This document shows positions 16,952-21,880 of a DNA stretch of 21,880 nucleotides, piece after piece. The stretch comes from Collinsella aerofaciens (lineage in GTDB: Bacteria; Actinomycetota; Coriobacteriia; Coriobacteriales; Coriobacteriaceae), in NCBI GenBank assembly GCA_008668235.1, contig RQCP01000034.1, positions 1-21,880 on the forward strand, given 5' to 3'. The notes under the pieces are model-generated. The model ran no database searches. It was not told the DNA's origin and saw only the letters and a list, made by a program, of their open reading frames with translations. A program made the translations under genes and the position numbers. Position 1 is the first letter of the stretch, and each line of letters begins with the position of its first letter.

Positions 16952-17383
16952 TTACTGGATGCGAGTTCGGCAGTAAGGGCAGACCTTCCAGTGCGCGTCG
17001 AGCGGGCGATGGCAGCTGGGGCACACGTTGCGAACCTGAGTATCGCACACGGGGCAGACCACAAAGTCCTTCTCGATGGGGGCGCCGCACTGCGGGCAGG
17101 TGCCGTACTGGGCAAGCTGGCGCTCGCGCAAGGCCATGTCCAGCTCCTGCTCCTCGCGGTCGGCCGCGTAGGAGTGCGGGCGCAGGACCAGGTAGGCGAT
17201 GAGGCCCACATACGGGATGAGGGCGATGATGCCCCATGCCACGTAGGCGCTGGCGCCGCGGCGGCGGGCGTCGATGAACACATAGACGACCGACAGCACG
17301 TACAGGGCGATGATAAAGCCAACAAAGGCATAGATGACGCCCATAAGCTGCGGCGACATGAGCTCGTTGATGTATTTGGACAT
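16952..17383 (-). CDS. Membrane protein with PLDc_N-like segment and double zinc ribbon
   Basis: A 143-residue small membrane protein. Two helices (about 12-38 and 44-68) resemble the PLDc_N transmembrane hairpin (FIDARRRGASAYVAWGIIAL, PYVGLIAYLVLRP). A charged linker with EEQELDMALRERQLAQYG follows. The C-terminus has two zinc ribbons: CPQC (96-99) with CPVC (110-113), and CPSC (121-124) with CPYC (135-138). All eight cysteines are present. Function is unknown; such proteins are small membrane-bound adaptors in many actinobacteria. It starts at ATG 17383 with GAAAGG about 10 bases upstream. The divergent plus-strand redox operon begins beyond the repeat array. A possible -10 (TATAAA) near 17440 has no good -35. 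Confidence 0.85.
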   Translation of the reverse strand: MSKYINELMSPQLMGVIYAFVGFIIALYVLSVVYVFIDARRRGASAYVAWGIIALIPYVGLIAYLVLRPHSYAADREEQELDMALRERQLAQYGTCPQCGAPIEKDFVVCPVCDTQVRNVCPSCHRPLDAHWKVCPYCRTRIQ

Positions 17384-17483
17384 TAGGGTGTACCTTTCGG
17401 AATATTTACAGTCCGGTCAAGTTTACCACGGGGTTTGTTTATATGGGACCACGGCTGGGCACGGGGCTGGCGCGGACACAAAC

Positions 17484-17780
17484 ATCTCAATCTGTAACAG
17501 GTGAAAGCGGAATCCGGGTCTAGATGTTACTGATCGAGACGCAGGGGTCCCTCCCCGACTTCAATCTCGATCTGTAACATCTTGGGTCCCAAAACCCCTC
17601 TTACTGTTACAGATCGAGACATTCAAAATCCGTCGGAAGGTTTGTCTCGATCTGTAACATCTAGAACCTAAATCCTCAGCTAACTGTTACAGATTGAGAC
17701 AAAAGAAAACGTCCAGGCCGAATGTCTCAATCTGTAACAACCACTCGACAAAAACAGCCCCAGATGTTACAGATCGAGAC
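17484..17780. repeat. Array of four inverted-repeat units at exact 80-bp period
   Basis: Eight 16-base half-sites alternate in orientation. Left arms (consensus RTCTCRATCTGTAACA) start at 17484, 17564, 17644 and 17724. Right arms (TGTTACAGATYGAGAC; the first has TGTTACTGATCGAGAC) start at 17525, 17605, 17685 and 17765. Every unit is 16 + 25 + 16 bases and every gap is 23 bases, so the period is exactly 80. Arms are nearly identical, while the 25-base loops and 23-base gaps differ. Loops 2 and 3, and loop 1 read in reverse, share traces of TCTAG-ACC-AAATCC, so loops are diverged relatives rather than captured foreign spacers. The array lies in the 566-base gap between a minus-strand zinc-ribbon gene and a plus-strand redox operon. 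Not a standard CRISPR; no cas gene is near. Confidence 0.95.
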
Positions 17781-17904
17781 AAATCTTCGACATCGAAAGT
17801 GGCAAACGAGGTTGTCGACGCCGCCGAGTCTCCCCTCGCCTGCCGTTGGCGGGTGTTGCGGGGCTGTTCGCCGCATTGCCGCCGCACTGGGGGTGTGCAG
17901 GCCG
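17781..17904. other. GC-rich intergenic stretch, no gene seen
   Basis: Follows the repeat array up to the operator-like dyads of the redox operon. I see no open frame with coding character, no tRNA and no clear promoter boxes here. Confidence 0.5.
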
Positions 17905-17949
17905 TAGGATAGTCCTATTGACAGCCTGTCAACTCATCTGGGAGGCACC
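17905..17949 (+). promoter_or_regulatory. Operator-like dyads and ribosome-binding site of the redox operon
   Basis: Two adjacent dyads: TAGGA-TAG-TCCTA (17905-17917) and the perfect palindrome TTGACAG-C-CTGTCAA (17918-17932). GGGAGG (17940-17945) then stands four bases before GTG 17950 and fixes the start. TTGACA here is too close to the gene to be its -35, so the palindrome is more likely a repressor site; TAGGAT could be a -10 with transcription starting near 17918. Confidence 0.5.
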
Positions 17950-19413
17950 GTGGCAGAAACGTTTGATATCGCGATCGTGGGCGCGGGCATCACCGGATGC
18001 GCCATCGCGCGGCAGCTCGCGCGCTATGACCTGTCCATTTGCGTGGTCGAGGCGGCCAACGACATTGCGCTGGGCGCATCGAAGGCCAACGGCGGCCTGG
18101 TGCATGCCGGCTACGATCCGGCGCCGGACACGGTAAAGGCTCAGGTCAACGCCCGTGGTTGCGAGCTGTATGGCACCTGGGCCCAGGAGCTCGGCTTTTT
18201 GTTTTGCCGCACCGGTTCGATGGTGCCGGGGTTTAACGACGAAGACCGCGAACACCTGGAGAAGCTGCGCCAGAATGGCGTGGCCAACGGCGTGCCCGAA
18301 CTGTCGATTATCAGCCCCGAGCACATCCACGAGCTGGAACCGCGCGCGAGTGCCGAGGCGACGTGCGCGCTGTGGTGCCCCTCGACCGGTTTTGTCGATC
18401 CGTTTGAGGTCGCCATTGCCGCGCTGGAGAACGCCGTCGCCAACGGGGTGACGTTTATGCGGTCCGCGCCGGTGGAAGCAATTGAGGTTGCTGGCGGCGA
18501 GGCTACCGACGGGGCTGCGCGCTTTACGCTGGTGACACCCGCCGGAGACGTGCGCTGTCGCTACCTGATCAACGCCGCGGGCAACGGCGCCGCGGATATC
18601 TCGCATATGGCGGGCGCCGAGGAGTTCCAGATGGTCTGGCGCCAAGGGAACATCGTGGTGCTGGACAAGGAGCCGCGTGCGCTCATGCCGCTCTACCCTG
18701 TTCCCACGCCGGTGTCCAAGGGCGTTATCGTCACGGGTACCGTACATGGCAACACGGTGATTACCGCGACGGCCGCCGTGCGGGAGCCGGGCGACACGCA
18801 GACCTATGCAAGCGATGTGAACGCGCTGCTGACCGGTGCGCGCAAACTGGTTCCCGATCTGGACACGCGCCGCGTGGTGCGCGCGTTTGCCGGCGGACGC
18901 CCGGTCATTCAAGGGACCAACGACTTTTTTATTGGACAGTCGACCGTGGTACCGGGGCTCTTTCAGGCGGCGGGCATTCAGTCGCCGGGCGTGGCGAGCG
19001 CACCGGCCATTGCCGAACGCATGGAGCACGTGATGCGCGATGCTGGCGTGACCCTGCACGAACGGACCGATTGGGATCCGATTCGCCGCGCGCCGGACGA
19101 CTTTGACCGTGAGCCGCTTGCACGCAAGGAGGAGCTCATTGAGTCCGACCCTGCATGGGGACAGATCGTCTGCCGCTGCGAAACGGTGCCCGAGGCCGAG
19201 ATTGTTGCCGCGATTCGACGCCGCCCGGGTGCGGTTTCGGTCGAGGGTGTCAAGCGCCGCTGCCGTGCCGGCATGGGTCGGTGCCAGAGCGGTTTTTGCC
19301 AAAGCCGCGTGGTTGCGATCCTGGCGCGCGAGCTGGGCTGCGACCCCAGCGAGGTGCTGCTGGAGGACACCGGCTCGTGGCTCGTTGAGGGACCTTTGAA
19401 GGGGGTGCGCTAG
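17950..19413 (+). CDS. GlpA-like FAD oxidoreductase with BFD-type [2Fe-2S] domain
   Basis: A 487-residue flavoenzyme of the DAO family (glycerol-3-phosphate dehydrogenase / 2-hydroxyglutarate oxidase-like). The FAD-binding dinucleotide motif is IVGAGITGCAIARQL (Gly11-x-Gly13-x2-Gly16), then KANGGLVHAGYDP and RVVRAFAGGRPVIQ, typical substrate- and flavin-side segments. The C-terminal part (about 406-455) is a bacterioferritin-ferredoxin-like [2Fe-2S] domain: CRC (Cys408, Cys410) and CQSGFC (Cys445, Cys450). This two-domain layout is that of anaerobic GlpA-type enzymes. Together with the next two genes it should pass electrons from a hydroxy-acid or glycerol-3-phosphate to a carrier. The substrate is inferred. 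First gene of a plus-strand operon; the next ATG overlaps the region right after its stop. Confidence 0.87.
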   Translation: MAETFDIAIVGAGITGCAIARQLARYDLSICVVEAANDIALGASKANGGLVHAGYDPAPDTVKAQVNARGCELYGTWAQELGFLFCRTGSMVPGFNDEDREHLEKLRQNGVANGVPELSIISPEHIHELEPRASAEATCALWCPSTGFVDPFEVAIAALENAVANGVTFMRSAPVEAIEVAGGEATDGAARFTLVTPAGDVRCRYLINAAGNGAADISHMAGAEEFQMVWRQGNIVVLDKEPRALMPLYPVPTPVSKGVIVTGTVHGNTVITATAAVREPGDTQTYASDVNALLTGARKLVPDLDTRRVVRAFAGGRPVIQGTNDFFIGQSTVVPGLFQAAGIQSPGVASAPAIAERMEHVMRDAGVTLHERTDWDPIRRAPDDFDREPLARKEELIESDPAWGQIVCRCETVPEAEIVAAIRRRPGAVSVEGVKRRCRAGMGRCQSGFCQSRVVAILARELGCDPSEVLLEDTGSWLVEGPLKGVR

Positions 19414-19414
19414 G

Positions 19415-20815
19415 ATGGCGACGTTTGATATGCGCGACGAACGCGCGGAGGTCGGAGCCACAGCGCCAGTGAAGACGCAGGCCTTCGACGTGGTCGTTAT
19501 CGGCGGCGGACCTGCCGGCATGGAGGCCGCGCTTTCCGCGCATAAGGCCGACGCACGCGTGGCCATCGTGGAGCGCGAACAGCACTTGGGCGGCATCCTG
19601 CGCCAGTGCATCCACCCGGGTTTTGGCCTTTCGCACTTTAAGCAGGAGCTCACCGGTCCCGAGTACGCGCAGCGCTTTATCGACCAGGTGCGCGCGACCG
19701 ACATTGCGCTGTTCTTGGACAGCATGGTACTTGGGATTGATTCGGGTGAGCGCGAGGCTGTGGGCCCACTGGATGCGGACAAGACCGCAGGAGCCGCCGC
19801 GGTACACACCGTCACGCTCATGAGCCCCGCCGGCATGTTGCAGCTCACCGGACGCGCGGTCGTCCTTGCTATGGGTTGCCGCGAGCGCACCCGCAGCGAG
19901 ATCAAGATTCCCGGCAGCCGACCCGCCGGCGTGTTTACGGCCGGCCTGGCGCAGCGATACATCAATATCGAGAACCTCAAACCCGGCTCGCGCGCCGTCA
20001 TTTTGGGCTCGGGCGACATCGGGCTCATCATGGCGCGCCGCTGCACGCTCGAGGGGATTTCGGTCGAGGGCGTGTATGAGCTCATGCCGTACGCCAACGG
20101 CCTGCGCCGCAATGTGAAAAACTGCCTGGACGACTTTGGCATTCCGCTGCATCTATCTACCACGGTTACGCGCGTGATCGGGCACGACCGCGTGGAGGCC
20201 ATCGAAGTGAGCCAAGTCGACGGGCATCTTGCACCCATTCCGGGGACCGAGCGCGTTATTCCGTGCGACACACTGCTGCTTTCGGTGGGATTAATACCCG
20301 AGAATGAGCTTTCGGTTGCCGCGGGCGTGGAGCTGGACCCACGTACGCGCGGCGCCGTGGTGGACCAGAACCTGCAGACGGGCGTGCCGGGCATATTTGC
20401 CTGCGGCAACGTGCTGCACGTGCACGACCTGGCCGACAACGTGACAACCGAGTCCGAACGTGCCGGTGCAGCCGCGGCGGCGTACGCGCTGGGCTGTGGT
20501 GCTGGGGCCGATGCGGGCGCTGCGGGCCCGGGCTGCCAGCTCACGGTCTCCCCCGCCGGCATCGCAGGCTACGCACTGCCGGGCCGCGTTACGGCTGTGG
20601 CGCTCACCAAACTCAACTTCCGCGTACGTCGGCCGGTCGATGCTGCCCGCGTGCGCATTCTTGCAGGCGACGAGGAACTGTTTGCAGGCAAGATTCGCCC
20701 GTTCAAACCGAGCGTCATGGAAAGCTTCCCACTACCGGCAAAGGTGATTCAACGCGCACTCGACCTGGGTGTTAACGAGATTGTCCTGTCCGTCGACCCC
20801 GTTGAGGAGGCATAG
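19415..20815 (+). CDS. FAD/NAD(P)-dependent oxidoreductase (GlpB-role partner)
   Basis: A 466-residue pyridine-nucleotide-disulfide-type oxidoreductase. The FAD motif is VVVIGGGPAGMEAAL (Gly30-Gly32, Gly35), followed by RQCIHPGFGL, AMGCRERTR, and an NAD(P)-binding motif AVILGSGDIGLIMARR. The typical FAD-end motif is GIFACGNVLHVHDLADNV. About 100 residues after it form a small extra domain (GRVTAVALTKLNFRVRRPVD, KIRPFKPSVMES) usual in the family paired with GlpA-like and DUF1667 proteins. An Ala/Gly-rich stretch (about 350-370) is a probable linker. It starts at ATG 19415, one base after the upstream stop, so translation is coupled. It probably hands electrons between the first enzyme and NAD(P) or another acceptor. 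Confidence 0.87.
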   Translation: MATFDMRDERAEVGATAPVKTQAFDVVVIGGGPAGMEAALSAHKADARVAIVEREQHLGGILRQCIHPGFGLSHFKQELTGPEYAQRFIDQVRATDIALFLDSMVLGIDSGEREAVGPLDADKTAGAAAVHTVTLMSPAGMLQLTGRAVVLAMGCRERTRSEIKIPGSRPAGVFTAGLAQRYINIENLKPGSRAVILGSGDIGLIMARRCTLEGISVEGVYELMPYANGLRRNVKNCLDDFGIPLHLSTTVTRVIGHDRVEAIEVSQVDGHLAPIPGTERVIPCDTLLLSVGLIPENELSVAAGVELDPRTRGAVVDQNLQTGVPGIFACGNVLHVHDLADNVTTESERAGAAAAAYALGCGAGADAGAAGPGCQLTVSPAGIAGYALPGRVTAVALTKLNFRVRRPVDAARVRILAGDEELFAGKIRPFKPSVMESFPLPAKVIQRALDLGVNEIVLSVDPVEEA

Positions 20816-20819
20816 AGTC

Positions 20820-21218
20820 ATGAGCACAAACGCGATTGAAACGCTGCAGTTCAACTGCACCACCTGCCCATCCGAGTGCCTCCTGACCGTGGAGGTCGAG
20901 CGCAGCGCAGACGGCGCCGTGGTAGAGGTGCGCTCCGTGACCGGCAACAGCTGCCCGCGCGGCGATAAGTTCGCGCATCAGGAGCTCACCTGCCCCATGC
21001 GCGTGCTCACCACCACCGTGGCCGTATCCGGCGGCGACGAGGCGCTGCTGCCCGTGCGCACGGCCGAAGCCATCCCGCTGGCACTCCATGCCCAAGCCAT
21101 GGACCTCATCCGCGGCGTGGTCGTCGAAGCCCCCATCCGAATGAGCGATGTAGTCCTCCCCAACCTCCTAGACACCGGTACCGACCTCATCGCCAGCATG
21201 GACATCGACCCCGCCTAA
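20820..21218 (+). CDS. DUF1667 cysteine-rich redox protein
   Basis: A 132-residue DUF1667 protein, third gene of the redox operon. Conserved cysteines lie in CTTCPSEC near the N-terminus, in GNSCPRGDK, and in LTCPMRVLTTTV; their pattern resembles the iron-sulfur N-terminus of molybdopterin oxidoreductases, so an Fe-S cluster is likely. The second half (RTAEAIPLALHAQAMDLIRG, then RMSDVVLPNLLDTGTDLIAS) is the family's conserved end. I place the start at ATG 20820, with GGAGG nine bases upstream inside the previous gene's last codons; the longer frame from 20769 reads through coding sequence of the neighbour. Probably an electron-transfer subunit replacing GlpC; this role is inferred from gene neighbourhood. 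Confidence 0.88.
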   Translation: MSTNAIETLQFNCTTCPSECLLTVEVERSADGAVVEVRSVTGNSCPRGDKFAHQELTCPMRVLTTTVAVSGGDEALLPVRTAEAIPLALHAQAMDLIRGVVVEAPIRMSDVVLPNLLDTGTDLIASMDIDPA

Positions 21219-21230
21219 GTAGCTCATTTG

Positions 21231-21257
21231 GGACGGGGCTCTTTTAGCTACCCCGCC
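21231..21257 (+). terminator. Hairpin after the redox operon
   Basis: GG-A-CGGG-GCT, CTTTT loop, AGC-TA-CCCCGCC forms a strong GC-rich hairpin 12 bases after the DUF1667 stop; an alternative GTAGCT/AGCTAC pairing (21219-21251) competes with it. The T-run sits in the loop rather than after the stem, so this is a likely but atypical terminator. Confidence 0.45.
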
Positions 21258-21278
21258 ATCCACCCCGCCCCTCCTCAA

Positions 21279-21341
21279 TTGCGGTGAAATAGTTCCTGAT
21301 TTCCGCCAAAACCCCGGCATCCAGGAACTATTCCACCGCAA
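21279..21341. repeat. 20-bp inverted repeat with 23-base loop
   Basis: Left arm 21279-21298 (TTGCGGTGAAATAGTTCC...) pairs with right arm 21322-21341 with a single T/C difference (a G-T wobble in RNA). The 23-base loop contains GCC...GGC. No T-run follows. It is an extragenic palindrome, similar in geometry but not in sequence to the units at 17484-17780. Confidence 0.9.
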
Positions 21342-21659
21342 CTATCCTTGGAATCGGTATTTAGCCTGTGCCTACTTTAGTGCCATTTCAAAACTATGCC
21401 GGATTACGGGACTGATTCGGAGACCCCCATCCATACCGGCAATTTTCGATTTTTGATAAGCCTTCTACCTGCACTGATAATTGTCCTCGGGGGAAGCGGG
21501 CACTGCGGGGCGCGGCAACGGCGCGCGATTTCCGCATCGCAGCGCTACCCTGATGCTGAACGCCGGGACGATGACCCACTGACCTGCTGACGCCTCTTCG
21601 GCCGTCCTCAAATCCGACCTGTCTCGCCCCGGCTTCCGCGACCCGGAGTCCTGCCATGA
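21342..21659. other. Intergenic region before the IS110 transposase
   Basis: No gene with coding character is seen. A weak hairpin TGCCGG (21397-21402) / CCGGCA (21436-21441) is followed on the plus strand by a T-rich run (AATTTTCGATTTTTG). The left end of the IS110 element probably lies in this stretch, but without inverted terminal repeats in this family I cannot place it. Confidence 0.5.
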
Positions 21660-21673
21660 CCTAATAGGAGCAT

Positions 21674-21714
21674 GAGCGCGGACAATCGGATAAGGCAACT
21701 TGATTGTAGCGCTC
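21674..21714 (+). ncRNA. Candidate bridge-RNA stem-loop of the IS110 element
   Basis: GAGCGC (21674-21679) pairs with GCGCTC (21709-21714), and ACAATC (21682-21687) pairs with GATTGT (21702-21707), leaving a small internal loop and a 14-base terminal loop. A stem-loop with an internal loop upstream of an IS110 transposase is what is expected for a bridge-RNA target- or donor-binding loop. This is position and shape only; no guide match was tested. Confidence 0.3.
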
Positions 21715-21776
21715 CCGTCAGTGCAATGTCTGGGAGGCTCGGGCGCGGAGCAGGCGGCAGACCGAGGGGAGCGAAA

Positions 21777-21880
21777 ATGGAAGGCAAAACGGTCATCGCG
21801 GGCGTCGACACGCACAAGGACGTGCATGTCCTGTGCCTGCTCGACGGCCTCGGGAGGAAGATCTGGAGCGGGAGCTTCGG
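21777..21880 (+). CDS. IS110-family transposase, N-terminus (partial)
   Basis: The first 34 residues of an IS110-type (DEDD, RuvC-like) recombinase: MEGKTVIAGVDTHKDVHVLC then LDGLGRKIWSGSF. The GVDTHKDVHVL strand carries the first catalytic aspartate of the DEDD set. ATG 21777 has GGGGAG about seven bases upstream. Such enzymes recombine DNA guided by a bridge RNA from the element's non-coding end. The rest of the protein, including the C-terminal serine domain, is outside the window. Confidence 0.9.
   Translation, partial: MEGKTVIAGVDTHKDVHVLCLLDGLGRKIWSGSF

Larger units (their letters stand above)
21660..21880 (+). mobile_element. IS110-family insertion sequence, left part (partial)
   Basis: The transposase start at 21777 and the non-coding DNA before it belong to an IS110-family element that continues beyond the window. 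The family lacks ordinary terminal inverted repeats and carries a non-coding end of some 100-300 bases upstream of the transposase. The true left boundary is probably somewhat left of the position given here. Confidence 0.7.

Noticed and set aside
17484..17780. Ordinary CRISPR array
   Set aside because: Repeats alternate in orientation, are only 16 bases, spacers are 25 and 23 bases with traces of shared sequence, and no cas gene is in the window.
17929..20562. 877-codon minus-strand open frame
   Set aside because: Antisense to two well-supported flavoenzyme genes and without recognisable domains.
21396..21590. 64-codon plus-strand frame before the IS110 transposase
   Set aside because: No ribosome-binding site and no protein-like pattern; the region is better explained as intergenic DNA and the non-coding end of the element.

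Overview
This 21.9 kb window looks like chromosome from a high-GC, Gram-positive gut actinobacterium of the Coriobacteriia. Collinsella is my best guess, from gene content, codon style and the abundant extragenic palindromes; no rRNA or marker search was possible. Genes are densely packed and mostly on the minus strand in the left and middle parts, and on the plus strand at the right end.

Layout. (1) 1-455: the start of a LacI-family repressor running off the left edge. (2) 718-11813, minus strand: one long operon of eight genes with 4-14 base overlaps or 3-base gaps, reading pelD - pelE - pelA-type deacetylase - pelF - pelG - cotH - VTC polyphosphate polymerase-like - DUF4956. This is the Gram-positive form of the Pel exopolysaccharide system, without outer-membrane parts. 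PelD carries an extra N-terminal epimerase-like domain and a degenerate GGDEF domain that keeps an RxxD c-di-GMP-binding motif. (3) 11942-14812: an AT-richer accessory islet. It holds a three-gene toxin-antitoxin-chaperone module (MqsR toxin, MqsA antitoxin with a C-terminal tail, SecB-like chaperone) behind a promoter set between two perfect palindromes. It also holds an N-terminally truncated CBASS-type nucleotidyltransferase (SMODS plus AGS-C) whose 5' end is fused to the terminators of thrS. (4) 14917-17383: thrS without a TGS domain, with its own promoter and leader hairpin, and a membrane zinc-ribbon protein. (5) 17484-17780: four 57-bp inverted-repeat units placed exactly 80 bp apart with non-identical intervening sequence. 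(6) 17950-21218, plus strand: a three-gene redox operon (GlpA-like FAD oxidoreductase with a BFD-type [2Fe-2S] domain, FAD/NAD oxidoreductase, DUF1667). (7) 21231-21880: extragenic palindromes and the left part of an IS110-family element with a possible bridge-RNA region ahead of its transposase.

How the parts work together. The Pel operon should make, deacetylate and export a cationic polysaccharide under c-di-GMP control, with CotH, VTC and DUF4956 as likely accessory or surface-modification partners. The islet is a small defence/addiction cassette inserted between the Pel promoter and thrS. The redox operon resembles the anaerobic glycerol-3-phosphate dehydrogenase type. The most unusual signal is the strictly periodic inverted-repeat array at 17484-17780, which no gene explains.
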